From NCBI RefSeq assembly GCF_001280845.1, contig NZ_LGHP01000001.1, positions 3,374,418 to 3,438,417 on the forward strand: a DNA stretch of 64,000 nucleotides, given 5' to 3'. Each line of letters begins with the position of its first letter. Position 1 is the first letter of the stretch. This DNA is from Bacillus sp. FJAT-28004. GTDB taxonomy: Bacteria > Bacillota > Bacilli > Paenibacillales > Paenibacillaceae. Below are positions 19,221 through 32,110 of the stretch, in pieces. Both the position numbers and the translations under genes were made by a program. The notes beneath the pieces were generated by a model. That model ran no database searches and was not told where the DNA came from. It saw only the letters and a list, made by a program, of their open reading frames with translations.

Positions 19221-20830
19221 TGCTGCGGCTCCTTCCTATGCTCCAAATCAATATCTTGTCTAATTCTATTATCAGATGCGAGCTGCTGTGGACGCTCACG
19301 CATCATCCAAAGGGGAGCCCGCACTAGCGTATCCTTCATATCTTTTAGATACATTGGAGCAAACGGTTTAATATACGGCATGCCAAACGATCTTAAATTA
19401 CTCAAATGCAGCAGAAGCAGCAGCACAACTAGCCCAATCCCATAAAAACCAAGCGTGGAGGCGGCTAGAAGCAGCAGAAAGCGCAGCAGCCTTGCTGCAA
19501 TTCCAAGACTGTAGTTAGGAGATACGAAGCTCGCGATCGCCGTGAAAGAAACGACGATAACGACTGCCGGAGAGACAATTCCCGCCTCTACGACCGATTG
19601 CCCGATAACAAGACCCCCAACGATCGATATCGTATTCCCTGCGGCGCTCGGCATTCTCACAACGGCTTCCCGCAATATTTCAAATACAAATTCCATAATA
19701 AAAGCTTCCAAATAAGCAGGGAAAGGCACGCCCTCCCGCTGTGCGGCAAGCTTGAGCAGCAGCTGCGTCGGTATCATTTCCTGATGATATCCAACGATTG
19801 CGACATAAATCGACGGCATAAGCAGTGCGATTAAAAAGGATACAAAACGAAGCAGCCGCAGAAATGTCGCTATATCAAACCGCTGATAATAATCTTCGGA
19901 CGCTTGAAAAAACATATTTAATATCGTGGGTGCGATCAGAACAAAAGGTGTTCCATCAACAAAAATTGCTATTCGACCTTCCAGCAGATTGCCTGCCACA
20001 GCATCCGGCCGTTCAACACTCATAATGGTAGGAAATGGTGACCACTTCTGATCCGTAATCAGTTCCTCGATATAACCAGATTCCAAGATGCCGTCAATCT
20101 GTATCTCTTCCAATCGTTCTCTTAAATCTGTGAGCACATTATCATCCGCCAAACCTTTGATGTACATAATACATACAGGGGTTTGCGAAATCTCTCCGAT
20201 CGTCCATTGCTCCATCCACAGCTTGGGGCTCCGTATTTTCCTGCGAATCAGGGATGTATTTGTTCGAATGGACTCCGTAAAGCCTTCCCTTGGTCCACGT
20301 ATGGCCATTTCGGTTTTTGGTTCTTCTACGCTTCGCCTTGCTCCGCCTACAACGTTGGTTCCTATCGCATGGATTGCTCCCTCTACCATGATGATGCAAT
20401 AACCCATAAACAGTTTTTGAAACAACAACTTCCAATCACATAAATCGTTAATTATGCCCGTTGAAAGCAAGTTGTTTTTCATAAAGGCAAGCAGCTCAGC
20501 AGGCTCTAAATCAACATCCTCCGGATATCTCCCTATATGCAGCGGTTGTATGACGAAATGGTCGAGACGTTCATCATCAACCATCCCTTGCACATAAACA
20601 ATGAGCGCTTTGGTTTGTCCTATATCTGTTAACTTCAGCTCACGATAGATAATATCCTGACTCTCTCCTAGCTCACGCTTCATAGCCTCCATATTCTGAT
20701 CCAGAGAAGTGAAAAGGGCTTTCTCCGCAAAAGGCTGAAGTTGTTCCTTCTCATGCATCTCAGCTTTGGTTAGGCGCTTGTCAGCCTTATTGCCGGTGCT
20801 GCTATTGCCTTGCCTGTAAGTTCGGAACAT
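19217..20830 (-). CDS. Spore germination receptor subunit A (GerAA/GerKA family)
   Basis: First gene of the receptor operon. About 537 residues: a soluble N-terminal region (about 1-290), then five to six hydrophobic helices (ILNMFFQASEDYYQRFDIAT; FVSFLIALLMPSIYVAIVGY; PSAAGNTISIVGGLVIGQ) typical of the GerA family. I start it at ATG 20830 behind AAAGGAG; an ATG at 20854 has no ribosome-binding site. Forespore (SigG) expression is expected for the family, but I could not find a clear SigG promoter upstream. Confidence 0.94.
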   Translation of the reverse strand: MFRTYRQGNSSTGNKADKRLTKAEMHEKEQLQPFAEKALFTSLDQNMEAMKRELGESQDIIYRELKLTDIGQTKALIVYVQGMVDDERLDHFVIQPLHIGRYPEDVDLEPAELLAFMKNNLLSTGIINDLCDWKLLFQKLFMGYCIIMVEGAIHAIGTNVVGGARRSVEEPKTEMAIRGPREGFTESIRTNTSLIRRKIRSPKLWMEQWTIGEISQTPVCIMYIKGLADDNVLTDLRERLEEIQIDGILESGYIEELITDQKWSPFPTIMSVERPDAVAGNLLEGRIAIFVDGTPFVLIAPTILNMFFQASEDYYQRFDIATFLRLLRFVSFLIALLMPSIYVAIVGYHQEMIPTQLLLKLAAQREGVPFPAYLEAFIMEFVFEILREAVVRMPSAAGNTISIVGGLVIGQSVVEAGIVSPAVVIVVSFTAIASFVSPNYSLGIAARLLRFLLLLAASTLGFYGIGLVVLLLLLHLSNLRSFGMPYIKPFAPMYLKDMKDTLVRAPLWMMRERPQQLASDNRIRQDIDLEHRKEPQQ

Positions 20831-20934
20831 ATACCCCTCTCCTTTCTGACTCATGGCTTGGATTGTTTCTTAGGATAACTCTTCCATGGCATAATTATGT
20901 ATTGAGACATTTTGAATACTTGTGACCATGGCAC

Positions 20935-20976
20935 AAAAAAGAGCCGCAGATCCGTTTTGGTACGGATTTCTGCGAC
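20935..20976 (-). terminator. Terminator of the chemotaxis receptor gene
   Basis: Minus-strand stem (GTCGCAGAAATCCGT paired with ACGGATCTGCGGC) followed by TCTTTTTT, just past the receptor stop. It separates this gene from the germination operon. Confidence 0.85.
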
Positions 20977-20991
20977 CCTATATCCATTCAT

Positions 20992-23214
20992 CTATCGAAT
21001 TCGCGATTCTGTCAGCTTAAACTGACCAACAAGCTGCTGAAGCAGCGTCGTAATCGACTCCACACTCTGTGACGTTTGCTTCACGTTTGTCATTTCGCCA
21101 ATGAGCTCTTGTACTTTACTTTCCACATCGGAAGAAATCTTCCGATTTTCTCTACTTACGAGTGCAATTTTCTCCATAAGCTGTACGACCTCATCAACAA
21201 CCTGCGTCTTGCGAAGATCCTCAGCATGCGCGGAGGCAAGCGTACTGGCTGCTGCAGCGACAAGCTGATTGCCTTCCTCGACCACTCGTGTGCCTTCATC
21301 CATAGAAGCGTAGGCTTGCTTCGCCTCATCATAAATATGACGAGTAATTTCATGCACTTCTTCGGTCGATTTTTTGGTCATATCTGCAAGCTTGCGGATT
21401 TCTGATGCCACAACCGCAAAACCTCTTCCTTGCTCGCCAACCCTTGCTGCCTCGATCGATGCATTAAGCGCCAATAAATTTGTTTGTGCTGATATTTCTT
21501 CGATGACATGCAAAACCCCTTGTATTTCCTGCACTGTATCCATAAATTTATGGATAGTGCCGTTGGTCTCTCCTACCTTGGCAGAAATGTGATGCATCTT
21601 TTCACCAATGCGATCAACCTCGGCTTTGGCTACCTCAATCTGCTCAGCTGCTTGTTCCTCAATCTGTCTCAGTGTTGCCTGCATATCGCCTGCCGCATCC
21701 TTCGCCATATCAATATCCTTCAATTGCAATCTAATGCTTCCAATCATATCGGATACTTTCCCGCTAACCCGTTCCGTCGAGGCCGATGTGACGGCTGCCG
21801 ACTCATTCAGCACAAGCTGGCTGGATAGAACATCTGAGGAGGCAAGCCTAACCTGAAGCATAATACCTTCCAGTGAATCTATCATATTGTTGATCCATTT
21901 AGCTAATTCCTTGGATTCATCGTTATCAAAATCACTTAGTTGCAGACGCTGCGTCAAATCGCCTTTTCCTTCTGCATTTATTCGAATAAAACGGTTAATC
22001 TGACGCAGATGTGATACGACACGCTTCGACTCCCTCTTCTGCAGGGAACTGCTAAATAACAATCCAAATATAAGATGGAGTATGCCTACCGATGTTGCAG
22101 TTACCCAAACAGGAGCATGAACTGAGAGAAGTAAGATCAGTAAAACTGTCAAAATACTTACACTCACAATCGACATAAGCTGCAGCTTACGTTGTCTCCA
22201 GCCTATACTGCGAATCCGGTACACTTCCTCCAAATCACCCTCGCACATCATCCCCCATTTGTCTGGACAATGCGGCAACTGAAACGTTACCCCCTTACCA
22301 ATAACAGATATATGCCGATAATCGGAATAACCCGGATATTCCACGAATAGGTTGCTGCCATTGCCAATCGTATTCGCTACCCCCGGATGAAGCTGCCCTG
22401 TTGCCGGGTCAGTAAAGATGATTTCAAGTTCTGTATGCTCCTTGATCGAAACTTTGCCCCAATCGGTTGTTACACCGTCTTTGAGATTTTCACCATGTGT
22501 GAATGTCCGATCCTCGAACCGGCTTCTGGAAAGAGCCGTTCCTGGCGCTATTTGAGTATTCAATCCTGCCTTCGCCATAAATATATAATTGTCACCGGAA
22601 TCTGGATAGACGTGCCCTGATTCGCGCTGAATCAAGTCTCCAAGAACATCATTAGGCACGCGTCCGCATAATGTGCCTACAAAGCTCCCACTTACCGAAA
22701 TCGGAAGCATAAATAGCAAAGTCATTTTATCGTGAAAAGATGAAGAGCGCGCCCCCAGCTTTAAAGTTAGCGAATCACTATAGGGACCATACAGACATCG
22801 ACGAGAGCTGCTCGCCTGCTTAGTATAAGCAAGTCCAAGCTGCAAACTGCTGTCTTCCTGATAGCGTGTTCCAATATGTGGCTTGTGAGTGGAGCTTATG
22901 ACAGTTTGCTTCGCATCTAGCAAAAATAGTTCGGTTATATCAATCGCTCGAGCATATGTTCTTTCAAATAGTCTTTCTATTTGTGACTGTACGGTAGAAG
23001 TATTGAAATCTTTGTTTTGAGCAAGGAACACTGCCATTTGGTCCCCCAATTGGTCGATATAATTCCAATATTCCGTCGCCCACGAAGTGAGCAGTTCCTT
23101 CCGTGTCTCGGCAATTCCCTCAAAGCTCTGCTCGACATCTGTTTTCATATCTTTATTCAAATGCCATGAAACCCAGAGTGGAAATCCTACCTTCGTACCT
23201 AGCCAATCAAACAT
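20992..23214 (-). CDS. Methyl-accepting chemotaxis protein with single mid-protein TM hairpin
   Basis: Chemoreceptor of 740 residues. The C-terminal third is a canonical signalling coiled coil with hairpin tip [20 protein letters not shown] and [21 protein letters not shown]-like segment lies at about 395-450. Two hydrophobic helices occur only at about 345-365 and 368-390; there is no clear helix near the N-terminus. The 340-residue N-terminal sensor region (possibly Cache-like, with Cys316 and Cys324) is therefore predicted on the cytosolic side. ATG follows GGGGGGAG; the terminator is clear. Ligand unknown. Confidence 0.93.
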   Translation of the reverse strand: MFDWLGTKVGFPLWVSWHLNKDMKTDVEQSFEGIAETRKELLTSWATEYWNYIDQLGDQMAVFLAQNKDFNTSTVQSQIERLFERTYARAIDITELFLLDAKQTVISSTHKPHIGTRYQEDSSLQLGLAYTKQASSSRRCLYGPYSDSLTLKLGARSSSFHDKMTLLFMLPISVSGSFVGTLCGRVPNDVLGDLIQRESGHVYPDSGDNYIFMAKAGLNTQIAPGTALSRSRFEDRTFTHGENLKDGVTTDWGKVSIKEHTELEIIFTDPATGQLHPGVANTIGNGSNLFVEYPGYSDYRHISVIGKGVTFQLPHCPDKWGMMCEGDLEEVYRIRSIGWRQRKLQLMSIVSVSILTVLLILLLSVHAPVWVTATSVGILHLIFGLLFSSSLQKRESKRVVSHLRQINRFIRINAEGKGDLTQRLQLSDFDNDESKELAKWINNMIDSLEGIMLQVRLASSDVLSSQLVLNESAAVTSASTERVSGKVSDMIGSIRLQLKDIDMAKDAAGDMQATLRQIEEQAAEQIEVAKAEVDRIGEKMHHISAKVGETNGTIHKFMDTVQEIQGVLHVIEEISAQTNLLALNASIEAARVGEQGRGFAVVASEIRKLADMTKKSTEEVHEITRHIYDEAKQAYASMDEGTRVVEEGNQLVAAAASTLASAHAEDLRKTQVVDEVVQLMEKIALVSRENRKISSDVESKVQELIGEMTNVKQTSQSVESITTLLQQLVGQFKLTESRIR

Positions 23215-23235
23215 ATTGCTCTCCCCCCGCTACTT

Positions 23236-23262
23236 CTATCGTATATGATGTTAACTATATTA
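23236..23262 (-). promoter_or_regulatory. Possible SigD-type promoter of the chemotaxis receptor
   Basis: Minus strand TAAT (23259-23262), 15-bp spacer, TACGATAG (23236-23243), resembling the motility consensus TAAA-N15-GCCGATAT. A perfect 6-bp inverted repeat (TGTTAA-N5-TTAACA, 23249-23265) overlaps it. The rest of 23215-23460 shows nothing else. Confidence 0.4.
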
Positions 23263-23460
23263 ACATATAATTGAGGGAAAAATATACAAATTATTAGTTT
23301 TTTTGTCGAAAACACATACGATATAAGAGATATCACATCAGATTGCTGCTAAAACACGAATATTAGTAAGAACCTAACATATAATATTCATCATCTACTA
23401 TAATGTCAGTTCTAGATGTTATATATTCTTTTCCTTTTAAACACAATCTCTCATTCCAAT

Positions 23461-23502
23461 AAAAAAAGCACTGCCAGCGCCTTAAAGGCGTTGACAGTGC
23501 TT
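23461..23502 (-). terminator. Terminator of the ATP synthase operon
   Basis: Minus-strand stem AAGCACTGTCAACGCC paired with GGCGCTGGCAGTGCTT, followed by seven T residues, 14 bp after atpC. Confidence 0.9.
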
Positions 23503-23515
23503 TACTGGATGATGC

Positions 23516-23914
23516 TTATTTTTGTTTAACATGCAGACGATTCATCGCACGCTGCAAAGCAAGCTCTGCACGGCGGAAATCAACTTGGTCTTGCTTCGCA
23601 GCAAGACGTTGCTGTGCACGCTGTTTAGCGGCTTCTGCACGTTCAACATTAATATCAGTTGCAAGCTCAGCGCTCTCGGCAAGAATAACAATCTTATCCT
23701 TGCGTACCTCGATAAAGCCTCCATTAACTGCAACAACATCTACTTTATTACCGCGTTTGATAACGACAGGTGCAATGCGAAGCGGTGTGACAAGCGGAAT
23801 GTGATTTGGCAATATGCCAAGTTCACCTTCAACGCCTGTTACACTAACCATATTCGCAGTCTCTGCGTACACTTTACGCTCAGGTGTTACAATCTCTACT
23901 AAAAAAGAACTCAT
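23516..23914 (-). CDS. atpC: ATP synthase F1 epsilon subunit
   Basis: Rotor and regulatory subunit of F1. 132 residues: an N-terminal beta sandwich starting FLVEIVTPERKVY and containing GELGILPNHIPLVTPL, then a C-terminal helical hairpin with ERAEAAKQRAQQRL. GGGAGG precedes the ATG. Last gene of the atp operon. Confidence 0.97.
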   Translation of the reverse strand: MSSFLVEIVTPERKVYAETANMVSVTGVEGELGILPNHIPLVTPLRIAPVVIKRGNKVDVVAVNGGFIEVRKDKIVILAESAELATDINVERAEAAKQRAQQRLAAKQDQVDFRRAELALQRAMNRLHVKQK

Positions 23915-23938
23915 GTGGATTCCTCCCGCCTTTCGCTA

Positions 23939-25381
<1,443 letters not shown>

Positions 25382-25420
25382 TCAGCTTATCGCAAGCGCC
25401 TGGCCCTTGCAGTGTATATA

Positions 25421-26281
25421 TTAAGATTGGGCATTTGCCCCTGCAACGATCTCGGAAATTTCTTGTGTAATCGCTGCTTGACGCGCTCTATTGTAAGTGA
25501 GCGTCAATTGGTTGATGATTTTTGTCGCGTTTTTCGTGGCGCTTCCCATGGCAGTCATACGTGCCCCGAATTCACTTGCTTTTCCGTCTAGAACTGCGCT
25601 GTAAATGAGCGTTTCCGCATATTTAGGCAGCAGCACTTCAAGCACGCCCTCCGGTGATGGCTCGTATTCATACGATGTGACAGCCGTGTTCCCGCCTACT
25701 TCTGCAAGCGGCAGTAAACGTACGTCTGTCGGCACTTGAGTAATCGCATTAACGAATTCGTTATAGTACAAGTACAACTCATCATAAGCGCCTTCTGAGA
25801 ACATATTAACGGCTGAATAAGCAACCGATTTAATGTCTGCGAATGTTGGAGCATCTGGCAAGCCGATAACTTCCTCAACAATTGTCATGTTGCGGCGGCG
25901 GAAATAGTCGCGACCTTTCCGTCCGATAACGAACAATACATATTCATCAGTCGACTTATGATTCTCACGAATCGTTTGCGTTACTTTACGAAGAATATTC
26001 GCATTGTAGCCGCCTGCTAGTCCGCGGTCCGATGTAATAACGAGATAACCCGTTTTCTTCACTGGACGCTTCTCTAGCATAGGATGCTTCACATCTTTAG
26101 TACCAGCTGCGATGCTTGCTACAACTTCCTTCAGCTTCTCAGCATATGGACGTGATGCTTGCGCTGCTTCTTGTGCTTTTCTAAGACGGGAAGCGGCAAC
26201 CATTTCCATTGCTTTCGTAATCTGCTTCGTATTTTGTTTACTCTTGATTTCGCGTTTAATATCGCGCATACCTTTTGCCAT
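25421..26281 (-). CDS. atpG: ATP synthase F1 gamma subunit
   Basis: Central rotor shaft, 286 residues. The N-terminal helix MRDIKREIKSKQNTKQITKA and the C-terminal NKLTLTYNRARQAAITQE-like segment (here INQLTLTYNRARQAAITQEI) are present. The gene follows a 144-bp intercistronic gap from atpA, unusual for this tight operon. Confidence 0.97.
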   Translation of the reverse strand: MAKGMRDIKREIKSKQNTKQITKAMEMVAASRLRKAQEAAQASRPYAEKLKEVVASIAAGTKDVKHPMLEKRPVKKTGYLVITSDRGLAGGYNANILRKVTQTIRENHKSTDEYVLFVIGRKGRDYFRRRNMTIVEEVIGLPDAPTFADIKSVAYSAVNMFSEGAYDELYLYYNEFVNAITQVPTDVRLLPLAEVGGNTAVTSYEYEPSPEGVLEVLLPKYAETLIYSAVLDGKASEFGARMTAMGSATKNATKIINQLTLTYNRARQAAITQEISEIVAGANAQS

Positions 26282-26304
26282 TTGGTTTTCACCCGCCTTT
26301 GTTG

Positions 26305-26378
26305 CTTTGGACCTGCTCCAAAGCCTGGTGTTGGTGGAGAAAGTTATCTAGGCCCGAACATGAAGAACGGGCTTAGAT
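26305..26378 (-). promoter_or_regulatory. Two intercistronic stem-loops between atpA and atpG
   Basis: On the minus strand ATCTAAGCCCG pairs with CGGGCCTAGAT (26346-26378, one G-U), and CTTTGGA pairs with TCCAAAG (26305-26323). Neither has a T-run, so they are more likely RNA processing or stability elements than terminators. Confidence 0.55.
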
Positions 26379-26425
26379 TTATATTGGATTATAAGAAGGT
26401 ATAAGTTTCACCCGTATTTGCTGGA

Positions 26426-27955
<1,530 letters not shown>

Positions 27956-27965
27956 CTACAGTGCA

Positions 27966-28505
27966 TTAGATTTTAAACGATTTTTGTAAACGTTCCAGCT
28001 TGCCGGACAAGCTTCCATCATATAGACGGTCGCCGATGCGTACTTGTACGCCTCCTAGCAAAGATGGTTCTACGATTTGCTGTGCAATAATAGTTTTGCC
28101 GGTCAATTGTCCGAACTGTGCTGCTACATTAGCAAGCTCATCATCAGACATAGCTTGTGCGGAATAAACCGTAGCATGCGCTTGACCAAGCGAATCTCCC
28201 GCAACCTTGGTGTATGCTGCATATACATCAGCAATAACATCTTGGCGTCTGCGAGTGATAAGAATCTGTACCGTGTTGAAAACTAGTGCAGATACACGAT
28301 CACCGAATGCTGCTTTGAGAACGGCGATCTTTTGTTCTGGAGCAATACTTGGGACAGACAGAAATTTTTCAATGTCAGCGTCCTGCTCAAGAGCTTGCAC
28401 GATCAGCTTAAGCTGCTCCTCAACCTCTGAAACAACCTTTTGCTGCAGCGCAACCTCGAACAGTGCTTTAGCGTAGCGCTTCGCTACGACTGCATCGCGG
28501 CTCAT
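27966..28505 (-). CDS. atpH: ATP synthase F1 delta subunit
   Basis: Stator subunit linking F1 to the b dimer, 179 residues. It starts VAKRYAKALFEVALQ and ends with the conserved GGVQVRIGDRLYDGSLSGKL. ATG overlaps the atpF stop as ATGA. Confidence 0.96.
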   Translation of the reverse strand: MSRDAVVAKRYAKALFEVALQQKVVSEVEEQLKLIVQALEQDADIEKFLSVPSIAPEQKIAVLKAAFGDRVSALVFNTVQILITRRRQDVIADVYAAYTKVAGDSLGQAHATVYSAQAMSDDELANVAAQFGQLTGKTIIAQQIVEPSLLGGVQVRIGDRLYDGSLSGKLERLQKSFKI

Positions 28506-28984
28506 TTATTTCCAACTTCTTTCAAATATTGACCAACAAGCTGTTCTTGTGATTTTTCATCCACTTGCTTCTCAATAATTTTCGACGCGATTTTCACGGA
28601 GATGCCGCCAACTTCTGTACGAAGCGCTGCAATAGCTTTGTTTTTCTCGCTTTCGATATCTTTGAGAGCATCGTCTTTCAGACGGGATGCTTCTGTTTTT
28701 GCCGTTTGAACGATCTCGTCTGCTTGCTTCGAGCTCGTCGTTCTGGATTGCTCAATAATTTCATAAGCTTCTTTGCGAGCTTGTTGGAGTGCCAACTTCT
28801 GCTCTTCCATTTGCTGATCGGCTGCTTTGCGGCTGTTTTCAGCTGTATTCATTTGCTCTAAAACTAGCTGTCTGCGCTTCTCCATTACATCGAATAACGG
28901 ACCGAACGCATACTTATTAAGTAACCAGTACAATACGCCAAACGCGACCATTGCGATTACTGTCGATTCCCAAATCCATGCCAT
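28502..28984 (-). CDS. atpF: ATP synthase Fo subunit b
   Basis: Peripheral stalk: one N-terminal membrane helix followed by a long charged coiled coil, about 160 residues. I start it at ATG 28984 (MAWIWESTVIAMVAFGVLY) because AAAGGAG is eight bases upstream; the GTG at 28993 sits inside that site. Confidence 0.95.
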   Translation of the reverse strand: MAWIWESTVIAMVAFGVLYWLLNKYAFGPLFDVMEKRRQLVLEQMNTAENSRKAADQQMEEQKLALQQARKEAYEIIEQSRTTSSKQADEIVQTAKTEASRLKDDALKDIESEKNKAIAALRTEVGGISVKIASKIIEKQVDEKSQEQLVGQYLKEVGNK

Positions 28985-29069
28985 TGATGCCACTCCTTTC
29001 TCACCACAATATTGTCTTAATCATAACGAAGGCGAAGAGGGCTAAGGCCTTCCCCGCCAGTTTCAAATA

Positions 29070-29342
<273 letters not shown>

Positions 29343-29361
29343 TTAAGACATAAAGCGAAAA

Positions 29362-30117
29362 TTAATGTGCTTCCTCTTCATCGTGAATGGCTGATTGTGA
29401 AATATAAACCATCGTCAGAATCGTGAACAAGAAAGCCTGTATGCCGCCTACAAAAAGACTGAAGCCCTGCCATGCAACCAGGAACGGCGTACCAATCCAG
29501 CCCAGCATCAGGATTGTTGCAATCAGTACTTCACCTGCGAAGATGTTAGCGAACAACCGAAGCGCAAGTGTTACTGGCTTAGCGATTGTTTCTAGCAAGT
29601 TAACTGGAAGGAAAACCGGAAACGGATGCAAGTAATGCTTCAAGTAGTGCTTTCTATTCTGCTTCAAACCAAGGAAATGGATGATCACGAATACGATAAG
29701 CGCAAGCCCAGCAGTTACTGAAATGTCAGCCGTTGGTGATTTCCACCATGCTACTTCCTTATGCTCTTCTAACATCTCTTCAGTAAATCCTATCGAAGGC
29801 ATCGCGTGATGCGGTTCAGTAACGATACCGAATGGCAAGCCTAGCACGTTGGAGATAAATATGAACATAATAAGCGTTAGACCTAGAGACAAGAATGGCT
29901 TTACACGGTTGAGCGGCATTGTACTAGCAATAAAGCTGTGTACAAACTCCACTACCCATTCCATGAAGTTCTGCATCTTCGACGGGTTGTCCACCGAAAG
30001 GTTGCGAACAGCCAGCTTAGCGATCAAGAACGTCACAATGACTGACACCACAAGTGCTATCAAGGTCGAGAGATCAATATTAAACGGCCCGAGTGGTATC
30101 ACCGGAAATACATGCAT
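29362..30117 (-). CDS. atpB: ATP synthase Fo subunit a
   Basis: Stator half-channel subunit, 251 residues, with the essential Arg in the conserved TLALRLFANIFAGEVLI helix and PVNLLETIAKPVTL upstream of it. ATG follows GGGGTGAAAA. The 76-bp gap to atpE is typical for a highly translated c subunit. Confidence 0.97.
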   Translation of the reverse strand: MHVFPVIPLGPFNIDLSTLIALVVSVIVTFLIAKLAVRNLSVDNPSKMQNFMEWVVEFVHSFIASTMPLNRVKPFLSLGLTLIMFIFISNVLGLPFGIVTEPHHAMPSIGFTEEMLEEHKEVAWWKSPTADISVTAGLALIVFVIIHFLGLKQNRKHYLKHYLHPFPVFLPVNLLETIAKPVTLALRLFANIFAGEVLIATILMLGWIGTPFLVAWQGFSLFVGGIQAFLFTILTMVYISQSAIHDEEEAH

Positions 30118-30126
30118 CTAAAATTT

Positions 30127-30507
30127 TCACCCCTTTCCGCTAAGATTGTTTTTATTGTGAATATATGCTGCTACCAAAAGAATAAACGGCATGACCATAC
30201 AGCCAGCTAACGCGGCCGGCATGCTGAGATCCTCCGGAAAACGATAGGCGATCATGGCAACCAGCAACACTGTTGCGATGCGGTTTCCTAGACCAAGACC
30301 TCTCTTGCGTGGTCCAACCCCCGCTGCTCCTAGGGTGACCATTTCTACTCTGCGTCTTAGTAAAAACGCATTCATGGAACTTGCTGCCAATCCCACAAGA
30401 AGACCGAGAGCCACCGTACGCCAGTCCGGCAAGAAAGCCCATACAATTAGGCATACCGCCATTGCATAAATAAGCGTACGTAAAGCTGTCTTCATTATTT
30501 TATCCAT
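30127..30507 (-). CDS. atpI: ATP synthase protein I (AtpI)
   Basis: Four-helix membrane protein implicated in c-ring assembly or Mg2+ uptake in other bacteria. 126 residues from MDKIMKTALRTLIYAMAV. I chose ATG 30507 (GGAGG six bases upstream), overlapping the atpZ end by eight bases. The longer frame to 30609 adds a non-family N-terminus. Confidence 0.82.
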   Translation of the reverse strand: MDKIMKTALRTLIYAMAVCLIVWAFLPDWRTVALGLLVGLAASSMNAFLLRRRVEMVTLGAAGVGPRKRGLGLGNRIATVLLVAMIAYRFPEDLSMPAALAGCMVMPFILLVAAYIHNKNNLSGKG

Positions 30508-30733
30508 CGGCGTCCTCCATAACCTTCTTAACGAGCAGAATGGCTGAGAGTAGTCCGACAGCCAGACCGACCAGTATGCCACCGAGCGCCCATCCCTTCG
30601 CGTCACCAAAACGGTTCCCGAGGGAAGTGCCGATCCAATAGCCTAAAAAGATACATACAGCGACTTGCAATCCGAGTGCACCGACTAGTCCGGCCGCGAG
30701 CAGTGGATTGTCCCTTCTGTCCTTTTTATTCAT
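30500..30733 (-). CDS. AtpZ/AtpI-family small membrane protein, first gene of the atp operon
   Basis: 77 residues with two hydrophobic helices (LLAAGLVGALGLQVAVCIFLGYW and GWALGGILVGLAVGLLSAILL) joined by the short loop GTSLGNRFGDAK, as in AtpZ proteins that precede atpI in Bacilli. ATG follows GGGGTATG. It is the first gene after the atp promoter. Confidence 0.85.
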   Translation of the reverse strand: MNKKDRRDNPLLAAGLVGALGLQVAVCIFLGYWIGTSLGNRFGDAKGWALGGILVGLAVGLLSAILLVKKVMEDADG

Positions 30734-30760
30734 GGTTCATACCCCTGTCAATCCTCATTT

Positions 30761-30790
30761 ATTTTATCCAAGCCACAACACGTTTGTCAA
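30761..30790 (-). promoter_or_regulatory. SigA promoter of the ATP synthase operon
   Basis: Minus strand perfect TTGACA (30785-30790), 18-bp spacer, TAAAAT (30761-30766), 27 bp before the first atp gene. Confidence 0.85.
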
Positions 30791-30868
30791 TTGAATTAAC
30801 TGCAAACTTTTGGTGAATTGATCGACCAAAACCCTTGATACATAAGGTGTTGTGCGTCCCGAAAACCG

Positions 30869-30883
30869 TACAGTACTACTGTA
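30869..30883. repeat. 15-bp perfect palindrome downstream of wecB
   Basis: TACAGTA-C-TACTGTA, embedded in a wider weak hairpin (GTACAG...CTGTAC), about 80 bp upstream of the atp -35 box and 40 bp past the wecB stop. No good T-run, so an operator or weak terminator are both possible. Confidence 0.5.
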
Positions 30884-30923
30884 TGCTGTACATTCGCCTC
30901 TCAGCTCATCACCTCGGTGTAAT

Positions 30924-32072
30924 CTATGAACGTTCTGTGAACGAAACAGGACGATCCTTTAGCCTGCCAAAATGATGCAAGATCGCATCTACAATACGTT
31001 CGGAAGCGGTGCCATCGCCATAAGGGTTAGCCGCTTGGCTCATACGAGAATACAGCTGAGAATCGGTTAGCAGCGCATGTGCCCTGCTGTACACCAGCTC
31101 CTCATTCGTACCGACCAGTTCTAACGTTCCTGCTTCAATCCCCTCAGGACGCTCGGTCGTATCGCGAAGCACGAGAGTCGGCACGCCAAACGACGGAGCC
31201 TCCTCTTGCAAACCGCCAGAATCCGTCATGATCATAAAGGCATGTGGATAGAAATTATGGAACTCGAACACATCAAGCGGGTCAATCAAGCGAATACGCG
31301 GGTGATCGCCCAAAATCTCATTCGCAGGCTCCCTAACGGCTGGATTTGGATGTACCGCATACACGACAACGACATCCTCGTGCTCGTCGGCAATACGTTT
31401 CACCGCTCTGAAAATGTTGCGATGCGGCTCGCCTAGCGCTTCACGCCGATGAGCTGTCATGAGAATCATCCGTTTTCCCTTCGCCCAGTCGATGACTGGA
31501 TGCGAGAAGGACTCGTCCACCGTATATTGGAATACGTCTGTAGCCGTGTTCCCAGTCACATAAATGGCAGCATCCGACTTGTTCTCTTTGCGTAAATTGT
31601 TCGCCGACCATTCTGTCGGTGCAAAATGCACATCTGAGAGCACGCCGGCAAGCTGCCGATTCATTTCTTCCGGATACGGAGAAAGTTTATTCCAAGTACG
31701 AAGTCCCGCCTCAACGTGGCCGACTTTTATTTGCTTTAGAAACGCTGCATAGCTCGCTAGAAACGTTGTCTGTGTATCGCCGTGAACAAGCACGATATCA
31801 GGCTTCGCTTGCGTTAGAACAGGATCAAGCCCCTCTAATACGCGCACAGTCGTCTCCGTTAGCGTTTGACGATCCTTCATCACATTCAAATCGTAGTTGG
31901 GATGAATTTCAAAAAAATCTAGCACCTGATCAAGCATCTGGCGATGCTGCGCAGTCACGCAGACGATCGATTCGATTTCATCCTCTCGCTTCTGGAGCTC
32001 AAGTACGAGCGGCGCCATCTTGACTGCCTCAGGACGTGTTCCAAAAATAGTCATTACCTTCAGTTTAGACAA
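30924..32072 (-). CDS. mnaA: UDP-N-acetylglucosamine 2-epimerase (non-hydrolysing)
   Basis: Interconverts UDP-GlcNAc and UDP-ManNAc for teichoic-acid linkage units or other cell-wall glycans. 382 residues with IFGTRPEAVKMAPLV, VHGDTQTTFLASYA, VGHVEAGLRTWNK, TAHRREALGEP and TDSGGLQEEAPSFG. Start TTG 32072 (MSKLKVMTIFGTRPE) aligns with B. subtilis MnaA, with AGGAG nine bases upstream. It follows upp by 38 bp and may share its transcript. wecB is a synonym. Confidence 0.95.
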   Translation of the reverse strand: MSKLKVMTIFGTRPEAVKMAPLVLELQKREDEIESIVCVTAQHRQMLDQVLDFFEIHPNYDLNVMKDRQTLTETTVRVLEGLDPVLTQAKPDIVLVHGDTQTTFLASYAAFLKQIKVGHVEAGLRTWNKLSPYPEEMNRQLAGVLSDVHFAPTEWSANNLRKENKSDAAIYVTGNTATDVFQYTVDESFSHPVIDWAKGKRMILMTAHRREALGEPHRNIFRAVKRIADEHEDVVVVYAVHPNPAVREPANEILGDHPRIRLIDPLDVFEFHNFYPHAFMIMTDSGGLQEEAPSFGVPTLVLRDTTERPEGIEAGTLELVGTNEELVYSRAHALLTDSQLYSRMSQAANPYGDGTASERIVDAILHHFGRLKDRPVSFTERS

Positions 32073-32110
32073 AAGATTCCACTCCTATTATCATTTCATA
32101 CGACTCTGTG

